This document shows, in pieces, positions 1-5,591 of a stretch of 5,591 nt of DNA. The notes beneath the pieces were generated by a model. The model was not told where the DNA came from. It saw only the letters and a program-made list of their open reading frames with translations, and searched no databases. The translations under genes were made by a program, and so were the position numbers. How positions within the stretch are numbered: position 1 is the first letter of the stretch; each line of letters opens with the position of its first letter. The stretch is from Paracoccaceae bacterium. Lineage in GTDB: Bacteria > Pseudomonadota > Alphaproteobacteria > Rhodobacterales > Rhodobacteraceae. The stretch is taken from the NCBI GenBank assembly GCA_002683355.1, contig NYTF01000044.1, positions 1,945 to 7,535 of the forward strand, given 5' to 3'.

Positions 1-180
1 ATTATCGAATTAAGAGATTCTGGTTATACTGACGGTGAGATTTTGGAAATTAATCAAGTAAGTTCCTACTTCAGTTATGCAAATAGAACCGTCTTAGGTT
101 TAGGGTGCAATACAGAGGGAGATATAATTGGCCTTTCACCAGGTAATTCAGATGATCCAGAGGATTGGAGTCACTCTTAA
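1..180 (+). CDS. AhpD-like peroxidase-related enzyme, C-terminal fragment
   Basis: The window opens inside this gene. Frame 1 is open from the first base to a TAA at 178-180 and gives the last 59 residues. The segment contains EILEINQVSSYFSYANRT, then VLGLGCNTEGDIIGLSP, and an acidic end with DDPEDWSHS. This closely resembles the C-terminus of the 'uncharacterized peroxidase-related enzyme' branch of the AhpD/carboxymuconolactone decarboxylase fold, whose members are roughly 180-190 residues long. The family's catalytic CxxC motif would lie upstream and cannot be checked. Such proteins are cytoplasmic and are linked by homology to alkylhydroperoxide reduction, but this subfamily has no firmly established substrate. 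The gene converges on the minus-strand serine hydrolase, with 37 bp between the two stop codons, so it is probably not functionally tied to that unit. Confidence 0.85.
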   Translation: MIELRDSGYTDGEILEINQVSSYFSYANRTVLGLGCNTEGDIIGLSPGNSDDPEDWSHS

Positions 181-191
181 AATCAACTGGA

Positions 192-232
192 GCCTCATAC
201 TTGAGTAAAAGTTAAATTTAATACTCAGAGGC
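192..232. terminator. Possible bidirectional hairpin between convergent genes
   Basis: TGAGTA (202-207) can pair with TACTCA (222-227) around a 14-base AT-rich loop that contains the palindrome TTAAATTTAA (212-221). GCCTC (192-196) pairs with GAGGC (228-232) to extend the stem, leaving ATACT (197-201) as a 5-base bulge on one side. The structure lies between two convergent genes and covers the stop codon of the minus-strand hydrolase (218-220), which fits a shared transcript end. No clear T-tract follows on either strand, so it is not a textbook intrinsic terminator. It could instead be a 3'-end stabilising stem or chance. Confidence 0.3.
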
Positions 233-1369
233 GATAGACTCCATCATATTAACCATATCTCCCAAATAATCATAATCCATAGCCTTCTTATTCAATAAAA
301 CAGAAAAAAATGAGACTGAGATACCAGTGTCAGGATTGGCCAACAAGAATTGTCCACCATATCCACCATGACCAAGCCACGTACCATTCGTGAAAGTTTG
401 ATTTGAATAATTAGGTGAATTTTGTCTTTGGTCTAATGTCAAAGACTTTCTATTTCGCGTTTCTTCTATATATTTTCTCGAACTTATCTGAAGATTATTT
501 ACCCCTTTACCATACCGACAATAAAGCTGCCCAAATCTAGCCATATCGCGAGTATTCAAACTTACACCACCAGAGAAAGCCGGGAAGCCTTCTCTGTCAG
601 TTGACATGTACCAATTACCTTCAATTCCAGTTGCCTCAACTATATCAATAATCCAATCCATAAAACTTCGCTTACTTACAACTTCAGCAATCCAAGCGAG
701 AACCTCAGTATTTGCAGACTTATAATTTGCGTAACCTGAATTATTCTCAATCTTACCGTTTTTACTCTTTATATTTTTTAAGAAACTTTTTTGTGTTTTC
801 TCTGGTTTTTTATCGGCACTTAATCTCCAGCCCCAACAAGCCTCGTGAAGAAAGCAATCCGCAAAAACATCCCCATAATCCTCTGAGTACTCATTCTCTA
901 GGTCCATATCCAAGACTTGCTGAACCGTAGCTTCAGCATAACCTGAGCCCATCTCCGGAATAAAATATTTAACTTTTTTTTGAGGATCTAATATTTTTTT
1001 AGAAACGAGATCACCAATAATTAAATTTATAGTCATCTTCATTACCGACATTGCCAAATGCGGATGCGTAGGATTAAAATCTTTAGCGTATGACTCAAAA
1101 ATTAATTCTTGATTTCTTATTACAGCCATCCCCGAAAAAAATTCATTATTTATCATTTTTTTGACGTCATCTCTTGACCCAATATTTTCATTAATATTTG
1201 TTTCAATATCAAAAACTTCTGCCGATCTCACAGACATCGTATATCTTGGTATTCGATAAAAGTTATGAAAACCGTGCCTTCGTGTCTCAGGTTGATTCCA
1301 TCTAGGTCGATTATCTCTTGTCACTAATAAATCTGGATTTAAATAAATGTGTGGTTTTAAAGTTGTCAT
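218..1369 (-). CDS. Serine hydrolase, class C beta-lactamase fold (NylB/EstB-like)
   Basis: This 383-residue protein belongs to the beta-lactamase/transpeptidase-like serine hydrolases. The nucleophile motif SxxK is S108-V-M-K111. The second motif is Y216-K-S218 within YKSANTEVLAW, which resembles the Y-x-S-x-x-T-x-V-L-x-W pattern of 6-aminohexanoate-dimer hydrolase (NylB) and related esterases. The third is the HGGYGGQ loop at 334-340, in the position of the KTG-like motif. LNTRDMARFGQLY (271-283) is a typical family helix. No signal peptide or membrane segment is visible, so a cytoplasmic amidase or esterase is more likely than a cell-wall enzyme or true beta-lactamase. The start chosen is the ATG at 1367-1369, preceded by GGGA with 6 bases of spacing; the frame extends four codons further to a TTG without a Shine-Dalgarno. 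It lies 23 bp after the C45 gene and is probably cotranscribed with it. The natural substrate is unknown. Confidence 0.88.
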   Translation of the reverse strand: MTTLKPHIYLNPDLLVTRDNRPRWNQPETRRHGFHNFYRIPRYTMSVRSAEVFDIETNINENIGSRDDVKKMINNEFFSGMAVIRNQELIFESYAKDFNPTHPHLAMSVMKMTINLIIGDLVSKKILDPQKKVKYFIPEMGSGYAEATVQQVLDMDLENEYSEDYGDVFADCFLHEACWGWRLSADKKPEKTQKSFLKNIKSKNGKIENNSGYANYKSANTEVLAWIAEVVSKRSFMDWIIDIVEATGIEGNWYMSTDREGFPAFSGGVSLNTRDMARFGQLYCRYGKGVNNLQISSRKYIEETRNRKSLTLDQRQNSPNYSNQTFTNGTWLGHGGYGGQFLLANPDTGISVSFFSVLLNKKAMDYDYLGDMVNMMESIASEY

Positions 1370-1372
1370 AAT

Positions 1373-1379
1373 CTTTCCC
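1373..1379 (-). promoter_or_regulatory. Ribosome binding site of the serine hydrolase
   Basis: On the minus strand the sequence is GGGAAAG followed by ATT and the ATG at 1369. The GGGA core is 6 bases from the ATG. This site would fall inside the coding region if the TTG at 1381 were the start, so it supports the shorter protein. Confidence 0.55.
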
Positions 1380-1392
1380 AATAGTTTAAAAT

Positions 1393-2511
1393 TTATTTCT
1401 CAGTCATGTCCAAATAATATTTTTCAGACCTCTTATTAATGGCTGGGAACGGCGATATTTCCATAATTCCACTTGATGGCTGCATAATAATCATCGCGAC
1501 AGTCGCGCCAGGATCCGTTTCGGTATTCTGGTAAGGAGGTATGCATACACTAAATGGAGCTCCAAAATCATCATAAAATGCCTCTTTCAAATCATCGACT
1601 GTCAGAGTTTTTTTCTTAGCTAATAGTTTCTCCCGAACCTTGTAATCACGATAAAAACTATCAGGCGACCATGAAATTCCCGTATCTTTCAATTTAGATA
1701 GTGCGGCAATATGTTGCCAATGATTTGCATGAACAATTAAACCATCATCATCTGGCAAAATCGCAAAACTCTCATCAGGGGCACATTCAAAATTTATGCC
1801 CATGCCTTCCGAGGACCCTAAAATCATGTTATTCGCACCCGATTTCTGGGTAATAGCTACTATTCGTATTGCATCAGAGTAGTGACGACATTCTAGTGCT
1901 TTCCTACGAATAAAGGGCAAAGGTATCCCCAAGTTTGCATAATCACGATCACATTTGAGATAATTTGCCGTAATGGATATGCCATTAGAGTTTAAACCAC
2001 TTCGAGCCACCCCTCCTGCTTCCGTAAAAGTAAGTACGTCTGGCCCATTATCTCTTAGTATTCGCACGACAATTGAATTATCGATGCACTCTTCTTTCCA
2101 ATCCCAATTTTGACCGTGAATAACTTCGCCTGTTTCCGACAACTTGGGCATGATGAAGGCACCTGTGCAACCATCCGAGTAAGTATCTTCAAAATTAGAT
2201 TTTCTTTCAGCTAGTTGAAGTATTTCTGTTCTAGCGTTTATTAATATGATCTCTTCCAGTTTAACCGAAGCTCCCTTTGCGATACCTCTCATTTCATCTA
2301 TTAAATCAGGAGCCCAATCTTTGATCGAAGGTAAGAAATCTTTAGCCAAATTCAATATTTCATCCTTTTTTAAACCCAGATCTCTTAAGGACTTTGAATA
2401 AAGCTCAATTGAAAAATTGATCTTTTCTTTTGCCTGCTCACCATATTGAAATCCTCTTTCCATCGGAGGCCCAGAGATTTCAATAAGAGGAAAATTGTCA
2501 AATTGCTTCAT
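1393..2511 (-). CDS. C45-family Ntn hydrolase (isopenicillin-N acyltransferase-like)
   Basis: This 372-residue protein is an N-terminal-nucleophile hydrolase of peptidase family C45. Known relatives are fungal acyl-CoA:6-aminopenicillanate acyltransferase and insect Tan, which hydrolyses beta-alanyl amines such as carcinine. The N-terminal half has the family pattern SGPPMERGFQYGEQ (13-26). The cleavage and nucleophile site is D113-G114-C115-T116; family members self-cleave between Gly and Cys to expose the catalytic Cys, here C115. GQNWDW (133-138) and HANHW (261-265, with a conserved Asn at 263) are the other signature blocks. About 114 residues would form the small chain and 258 the large chain. 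No signal peptide is seen. The start is the ATG at 2509-2511, preceded by GGGAG at 7-base spacing. An upstream TTG at 2589 would add 26 residues that do not look like the family. It is the first gene of a two-gene unit with the serine hydrolase. It probably cleaves or forms an amide bond; the substrate is unknown. Confidence 0.88.
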   Translation of the reverse strand: MKQFDNFPLIEISGPPMERGFQYGEQAKEKINFSIELYSKSLRDLGLKKDEILNLAKDFLPSIKDWAPDLIDEMRGIAKGASVKLEEIILINARTEILQLAERKSNFEDTYSDGCTGAFIMPKLSETGEVIHGQNWDWKEECIDNSIVVRILRDNGPDVLTFTEAGGVARSGLNSNGISITANYLKCDRDYANLGIPLPFIRRKALECRHYSDAIRIVAITQKSGANNMILGSSEGMGINFECAPDESFAILPDDDGLIVHANHWQHIAALSKLKDTGISWSPDSFYRDYKVREKLLAKKKTLTVDDLKEAFYDDFGAPFSVCIPPYQNTETDPGATVAMIIMQPSSGIMEISPFPAINKRSEKYYLDMTEK

Positions 2512-2518
2512 AATCAGA

Positions 2519-2523
2519 CTCCC
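2519..2523 (-). promoter_or_regulatory. Ribosome binding site of the C45 hydrolase
   Basis: The minus strand reads GGGAG, then 7 bases, then the ATG at 2511. This is the best Shine-Dalgarno near the gene and decides the start in favour of the 372-residue form over the TTG at 2589. Confidence 0.65.
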
Positions 2524-2578
2524 AACAGTAACATAAAAATTTTCCTTATTCACAGATGAGGCGCCACCAATTAAAAAT

Positions 2579-2606
2579 ATCTTAACCAAAAATTGAGATT
2601 TGACAA
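2579..2606 (-). promoter_or_regulatory. Candidate sigma-70-type promoter of the C45/serine hydrolase unit
   Basis: On the minus strand TTGTCA (plus coordinates 2601-2606, 5 of 6 to consensus) is followed after 16 bases by TAAGAT (2579-2584, 4 of 6). Transcription would begin near 2572 and leave an untranslated leader of about 60 bases before the ATG at 2511. A start there lies downstream of the alternative TTG codon at 2589, which agrees with the shorter protein. This is a match by eye in AT-rich DNA, so it stays tentative. Confidence 0.4.
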
Positions 2607-2615
2607 TTTTAAACT

Positions 2616-2623
2616 GTGATCAC
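2616..2623. promoter_or_regulatory. Perfect 8-bp palindrome GTGATCAC, possible operator half
   Basis: GTGATCAC is a perfect palindrome in the intergenic region, centred about 47 bases upstream of the predicted minus-strand transcription start. It is short, and its flanks do not extend the symmetry, so a regulator site is only a possibility. Confidence 0.15.
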
Positions 2624-2654
2624 TCTTGCAAAAAATATATTAGTATGGAAACCT

Positions 2655-2672
2655 ATTAGCCTGTAGGCCAAT
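2655..2672. promoter_or_regulatory. Imperfect 18-bp palindrome, candidate operator of the pot operon
   Basis: ATTAGCCTGTAGGCCAAT is an inverted repeat with 7 of 9 arm positions matching: outer ATT/AAT, inner GCCT/AGGC, mismatches at arm position 4 and at the centre. It lies just upstream of the candidate potA -35 region, centred about 48 bases before the predicted transcription start. That is a common place for an activator or a repressor shared by divergent genes. No regulator gene is in the window, and the protein that might bind is unknown. Confidence 0.28.
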
Positions 2673-2676
2673 CAAC

Positions 2677-2705
2677 TTTCATAGCTGTAAAAAGATAAGT
2701 ATAAA
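2677..2705 (+). promoter_or_regulatory. Candidate potABC promoter giving a leaderless mRNA
   Basis: TATAAA at 2700-2705 is a good -10 match, and TTTCAT at 2677-2682 (3 of 6 to the -35 consensus) stands at the ideal 17-base spacing. Transcription would start around 2712, which is the A of the potA ATG. The 20 bases before that ATG contain no Shine-Dalgarno-like purine core, which fits leaderless initiation. The -35 is poor, so an activator may be needed. Confidence 0.35.
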
Positions 2706-2711
2706 AAAATC

Positions 2712-3791
2712 ATGACAGATAATAATGAGATAATTAATATTCAAAATGTTTTAAAAGTTTATAAGGGCGATACTGATGTCTACGCCTTAAATGATGTTTC
2801 ATTAATAATTGAAGAGAATGAATTTTTTACTCTGTTAGGACCTTCTGGTTGTGGAAAGACAACCTTACTCCGGCTCATAGCAGGATTCGAGCACCCGACT
2901 AGTGGAACTATTTTATTGAACGGTGACGATATTTCACTTCTTCCTCCAAACAAACGACCAGTAAACACAGTATTCCAAAGTTATGCATTATTTCCTCATA
3001 TGACTGTAGCTGGAAATATTGCCTTTGGTCTTGAAATGTTAGGCTGGTCTAAACAAGAAGTTTCGAAAACTGTTGATGAAATGCTTGAGTTAGTAAAAAT
3101 GGAAGACTTAAAAAACCGTCGGCCTTCAGAAATTTCAGGTGGTCAACAACAGCGTGTAGCGCTAGCACGTGCTCTTGCACCAAAGCCAAAAGTACTACTG
3201 TTAGATGAACCTCTGTCCGCTCTAGACTTAAAACTGAGAAAACAGATGCAAATCGAATTAAAAAGGCTCCAATCAGAGACTGGCATCACATTTGTATTCG
3301 TTACACATGATCAAGAAGAAGCCTTAACTATGTCCGATCGAATTGCAGTTATGAGTGCGGGCCAAGTTTTGCAATATGGAAATCCAAGAGAAATTTATCA
3401 TCACCCTGAAAATAAATTTGTTGCTAATTTTATTGGAGATAGTAATTTTCTGTCAGCAAGCATAGAAGATGGAAATGCCATATTATCAGACGGTACTAAA
3501 TTAAAACTTTCAAAGTCAAAGAAAACCGAAAGTTTAGGTCAAAAATCTATTTTAATTCGCCCAGAACATGTGCTGATGAAGAATTCAAATTCTGAGAAAT
3601 CAGCATTTAAGGGGGAAATAAATAACATTGTTTACTTTGGAACTGACACTCACTTTCACCTAAATTTGAAAACTGGAGAAGACTTCACCATCAGAAAACA
3701 AAATACACCGAATGAAGGTAACGAATTTGAAGTGGGGTCGGTGGTAGAATTGATAATCGACCAAGATGCTATTCAGATTTTAAATGATTAA
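2712..3791 (+). CDS. potA: Polyamine-type ABC importer, ATP-binding subunit PotA
   Basis: This 359-residue cytoplasmic ATPase powers import through the PotB/PotC pore. All nucleotide-binding motifs are intact: Walker A GPSGCGKT (43-50), Q-loop Q89 in [13 protein letters not shown], signature ISGGQQQR (141-148), Walker B VLLLDEP (161-167, catalytic E166), D-loop SALD (169-172) and switch H199 in [21 protein letters not shown] (234-246) marks the usual junction to the C-terminal TOBE-type regulatory domain, which includes ILIRPEH (280-286) and runs to the end. Length and layout match the PotA/PotG/FbpC class, and the motifs favour spermidine/putrescine-type systems, though the true substrate depends on a binding protein not seen here. 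It is the first gene of the operon, 21 bp before potB, and is divergent from the C45 hydrolase. No Shine-Dalgarno is visible before the ATG. Confidence 0.95.
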   Translation: MTDNNEIINIQNVLKVYKGDTDVYALNDVSLIIEENEFFTLLGPSGCGKTTLLRLIAGFEHPTSGTILLNGDDISLLPPNKRPVNTVFQSYALFPHMTVAGNIAFGLEMLGWSKQEVSKTVDEMLELVKMEDLKNRRPSEISGGQQQRVALARALAPKPKVLLLDEPLSALDLKLRKQMQIELKRLQSETGITFVFVTHDQEEALTMSDRIAVMSAGQVLQYGNPREIYHHPENKFVANFIGDSNFLSASIEDGNAILSDGTKLKLSKSKKTESLGQKSILIRPEHVLMKNSNSEKSAFKGEINNIVYFGTDTHFHLNLKTGEDFTIRKQNTPNEGNEFEVGSVVELIIDQDAIQILND

Positions 3792-3812
3792 CCAAAGGCT
3801 AATATACTTTCA

Positions 3813-4769
3813 ATGACTCATGATTTAGGCATAGAATCTCAAAAAAGCACAAATAAGGCCGCGAAAGTTGAGCAAGAAGCACGAAAGAAAGATGTTAGGA
3901 ACCGTTGGCTATTATCTTCCCCAGCACTATTGATCATATTTTTTGCAGCCGCTGGACCACTCTTAATTGTTATAATTTATTCATTTTTAACTCCAGGAGA
4001 TTATACTGGCGTAATTTGGACTTTTACAACAGATAACTGGTTCAACGTAATCTTAGAGCGGGATATATTTGATGATAATCTCATTTGGGCTGATGCACAT
4101 TTAAGTATATTCTGGCGTTCGATTAAATTATCTTTAGTGACTACGATATTAACAGCTATTTTTGGAATACCTACTGCCTATTTTATTGCTACCAGAACAC
4201 CAAGATCACGAAACATTTGGCTATTTTTAATAACAATTCCATTTTGGACAAACTTATTAGTAAGAACTTTTGCTATACAAGAATTAATAAGAAACAAGGG
4301 AGTAATTAATCATTTCCTGCAATGGATCGGGCTTACTGACGAGCCAATTCAAATGTTGTTTACAGATTTTGCCGTCGGATTTGGAATGACTTACGTATAC
4401 TTACCTTTGATGGTTCTACCAGTGTACGCCTCAATTGAAAAACTTGATTTTCGATTATTGGAAGGCGCATATGATTTATATGCCTCCAGGTGGCAATGCT
4501 TAAAAAGAATAATTGTACCACTTGTAAGGCCCGGCCTAATCGCCGGATCAATATTAGTTTTTATTCCCTGTCTTGGTGCATATGTAACCCCTCGTATTCT
4601 AGGAGGTGGGCATCAGTTAATGTTCGGTAACCTGATAGCTTTGCAATTTGGACAGGGTAAAAACTGGCCACTAGGTGCCGCTCTATCACTCACATTGATG
4701 ATAATTGTGATGGTCGCTCTAATATATTTTGTCAAAATTACGAGTGGCGAGGATAAGAAAAATGCTTAA
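3813..4769 (+). CDS. potB: Polyamine-type ABC importer, permease PotB
   Basis: This 318-residue inner-membrane permease pairs with PotC. A charged cytoplasmic leader of about 32 residues, rich in Lys, Arg and Glu, precedes six predicted helices at about 35-58, 103-127, 134-153, 184-207, 239-260 and 286-307. The long first periplasmic loop (about 59-102) is usual for PotB. PFWTNLLVRTFA (143-154) followed by NKGVIN (161-166) is a strong family signature. The EAA loop that docks on the ATPase is EGAYDLYASRWQCLKRIIVPL (217-237). It has Tyr223 where the classical motif has Gly. The protein is about 30-40 residues longer than the E. coli one, mostly from the leader. AAAGG at 3794-3798 is the only Shine-Dalgarno candidate, and its 14-base spacing is long. 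The 3' end overlaps potC by 8 bases. Confidence 0.93.
   Translation: MTHDLGIESQKSTNKAAKVEQEARKKDVRNRWLLSSPALLIIFFAAAGPLLIVIIYSFLTPGDYTGVIWTFTTDNWFNVILERDIFDDNLIWADAHLSIFWRSIKLSLVTTILTAIFGIPTAYFIATRTPRSRNIWLFLITIPFWTNLLVRTFAIQELIRNKGVINHFLQWIGLTDEPIQMLFTDFAVGFGMTYVYLPLMVLPVYASIEKLDFRLLEGAYDLYASRWQCLKRIIVPLVRPGLIAGSILVFIPCLGAYVTPRILGGGHQLMFGNLIALQFGQGKNWPLGAALSLTLMIIVMVALIYFVKITSGEDKKNA
4749..4753 (+). promoter_or_regulatory. Ribosome binding site of potC
   Basis: GAGGA lies inside the potB end, 8 bases before the ATG at 4762. It decides the potC start in favour of this ATG, because the same frame runs open for at least 11 codons further upstream into potB. The overlap suggests translational coupling. 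Confidence 0.7.
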
Positions 4770-5580
4770 AATTAAATTTCTCAATCGGCCATTTGAAATA
4801 AAAAGAATACCAGGATTTCAAAGCATCGCCCTCTTAACTTTTGTATGCCTTTATGGGCCAATTTTAATATTAATCGCTTACTCGTTTAATAGTAGTACCT
4901 CGCTGGGGATATTCGAATCTTTTTCTTTTAGATGGTACGTAACAGCCTGGGAAAATGAAAAAGTTCAGGAAGCAGCTTTGCGTTCAATATATCTTGCTAC
5001 TATAGCTGCGACGATATCAACTATCGCAGCAACAATGGCTGCCTTAGCAACAACAAGAACCAAAAAATTTCGTGGTATCACTTTTATCTACGTGATTATC
5101 AATCAACCACTGATGATACCAGAAATTGTTACCGCTGTAGCATTACTAGTGTTTTTTGCTATGATAAAAATTGCTACTGGCTACCAGGGCATGATGTACT
5201 TAATAATTGCCCATACGGCATTTTGTATACCATTTGCTTATTTACCAATAAGAGCGCGATTAGAGTCAATGGACTTAACGCTGGAAACAGCGGGGGCAGA
5301 CCTGTATGCCACTCCTTGGAAGACATTTCAACGCATCACATTACCAATGATTTGGCCTGGAATAATCGCAGGCTTCATGCTTGCATTCGTGATATCACTA
5401 GATGATGTAGTTATTTCAGAATTTGTTAAATCAGCAGGCCAAGAAACATTACCAACTTATATGTTAGGACAACTCAGGCGTTTTATCACGCCTGAAACAA
5501 ACGCAATCGCAACAGCAAATATTGTTGTGAGCGTCATTCTCGTAACAGGATTCTTTTTATTAACTCAAAGAAAGAAATAA
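4762..5580 (+). CDS. potC: Polyamine-type ABC importer, permease PotC
   Basis: This 272-residue inner-membrane permease is the partner of PotB. Six helices are predicted at about 22-42, 73-97, 104-131, 143-165, 197-218 and 250-268. The PotC/YdcV signatures are clear: PLMIPEIVTAVALL (116-129), the ATPase-docking EAA loop ending in RITLPMIWPG (191-200), SLDDVVISEFV (212-222), and TLPTYMLGQLRR with TPETNAIAT (229-251). The EAA loop reads ETAGADLYA (175-183), again with Tyr in the classical Gly position. The length is typical for PotC (E. coli 264). The ATG at 4762 is chosen for its well-placed GAGGA. It starts 8 bases before the potB stop ends, so the two are probably translationally coupled. 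Its TAA overlaps the ATG of the next gene. Confidence 0.94.
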   Translation: MLKIKFLNRPFEIKRIPGFQSIALLTFVCLYGPILILIAYSFNSSTSLGIFESFSFRWYVTAWENEKVQEAALRSIYLATIAATISTIAATMAALATTRTKKFRGITFIYVIINQPLMIPEIVTAVALLVFFAMIKIATGYQGMMYLIIAHTAFCIPFAYLPIRARLESMDLTLETAGADLYATPWKTFQRITLPMIWPGIIAGFMLAFVISLDDVVISEFVKSAGQETLPTYMLGQLRRFITPETNAIATANIVVSVILVTGFFLLTQRKK

Positions 5581-5591
5581 TGTGCGGAATT
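5580..5591 (+). CDS. Start of a class II glutamine amidotransferase-type gene (partial)
   Basis: The A of the potC stop TAA is also the A of an ATG at 5580-5582. The frame reads Met-Cys-Gly-Ile before the window ends. Met-Cys-Gly-Ile is the hallmark N-terminus of class II (Ntn) glutamine amidotransferases, in which Met is removed and Cys2 releases ammonia from glutamine; GlmS, PurF, AsnB and the GlxB/MgsA glutamate-synthase-like subunits are examples. The stop-start overlap fits tight operon coupling to potABC; the only Shine-Dalgarno-like sequence is the purine-rich AAAGAAAG just upstream. Four codons are very little evidence, so the family is an inference. In this context a GlxB/MgsA-type subunit of amine or glutamate metabolism is the most attractive guess. 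Confidence 0.5.

Noticed and set aside
712..930. Plus-strand 72-codon open frame opposite the serine hydrolase
   Set aside because: Antisense to a well-supported gene, with no recognisable family features; an out-of-frame shadow.
1370..1381. TTG at 1381 as start of the serine hydrolase
   Set aside because: No Shine-Dalgarno precedes it, and the four added codons contain the GGGAAAG that serves the ATG at 1369.
2512..2589. N-terminal extension of the C45 hydrolase from a TTG at 2589
   Set aside because: The extra 26 residues do not resemble the family start, the TTG lies upstream of the predicted transcription start, and the ATG at 2511 has GGGAG at good spacing.
2600..2605. Plus-strand TTGACA as -35 box for potA
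   Set aside because: A perfect consensus hexamer, but nothing resembling a -10 box lies 16-18 bases downstream; the same bases serve better as the minus-strand TTGTCA.
2780..2968. Minus-strand open frame opposite potA
   Set aside because: It is the reverse of the conserved Walker A region; such antisense frames are common artefacts in ABC ATPase genes.
4729..4761. Earlier non-ATG start of potC within potB
   Set aside because: It would overlap potB by 41 bases without a ribosome site; the ATG at 4762 has GAGGA 8 bases upstream.
5223..5405. Second plus-strand frame inside potC
   Set aside because: Shifted frame over the conserved EAA region of potC, with no independent coding evidence.
1..5591. 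CRISPR array, tRNA/rRNA, insertion sequence or riboswitch
   Set aside because: No regularly spaced repeats, transposase frames, terminal inverted repeats or recognisable RNA folds were seen; nearly all bases are in ordinary genes.

Overview
The window is a 5.6 kb piece of an AT-rich bacterial chromosome with tightly packed genes. Gene content and protein style suggest a low-GC, probably marine alphaproteobacterium: a PotABC-type ABC importer, a C45-family N-terminal-nucleophile hydrolase, a NylB-like serine hydrolase and an AhpD-like peroxidase-related enzyme. The taxonomic guess is inference from family resemblance. No rRNA or other strong phylogenetic marker is present.

Layout. Positions 1-180 (+) hold the C-terminal end of an AhpD-like/carboxymuconolactone-decarboxylase-fold 'peroxidase-related' enzyme. 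It converges on a two-gene minus-strand unit, and a possible hairpin lies at the junction. Read in its own direction, that unit is a C45 (isopenicillin-N acyltransferase-like) hydrolase at 2511-1393, then 23 bp, then a class-C-beta-lactamase-fold serine hydrolase at 1369-218. A 200 bp intergenic region (2512-2711) separates this unit from a divergent plus-strand operon: potA (2712-3791), potB (3813-4769) and potC (4762-5580). The last 12 bases start another gene, whose ATG shares its A with the potC stop codon and which reads Met-Cys-Gly-Ile. That is the N-terminus expected of a class II glutamine amidotransferase.

How the genes may work together. PotA (ATPase) with PotB and PotC (two permeases) makes the membrane part of a polyamine-type importer. 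The periplasmic binding protein (PotD-like) is not in the window and must be encoded elsewhere, possibly downstream. The divergent unit encodes two predicted cytoplasmic amide-bond hydrolases of different folds, and the next operon gene looks like a glutamine amidotransferase-type protein. A reasonable but unproven reading is a locus for taking up an amine or an N-acylated/amide-linked amine and handling its amide and amino nitrogen. The true substrate cannot be read from the sequence.

Start sites. For the two minus-strand genes and potC, the longest open frame starts too early. Internal ATGs with good Shine-Dalgarno spacing (1369, 2511, 4762) are preferred here. potA has no visible Shine-Dalgarno, and a TATAAA box lies 7 bases before its ATG, so it may be translated from a leaderless mRNA. 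No mobile element, CRISPR array, tRNA or rRNA was seen, and no gene-free stretch exceeds 300 bp.
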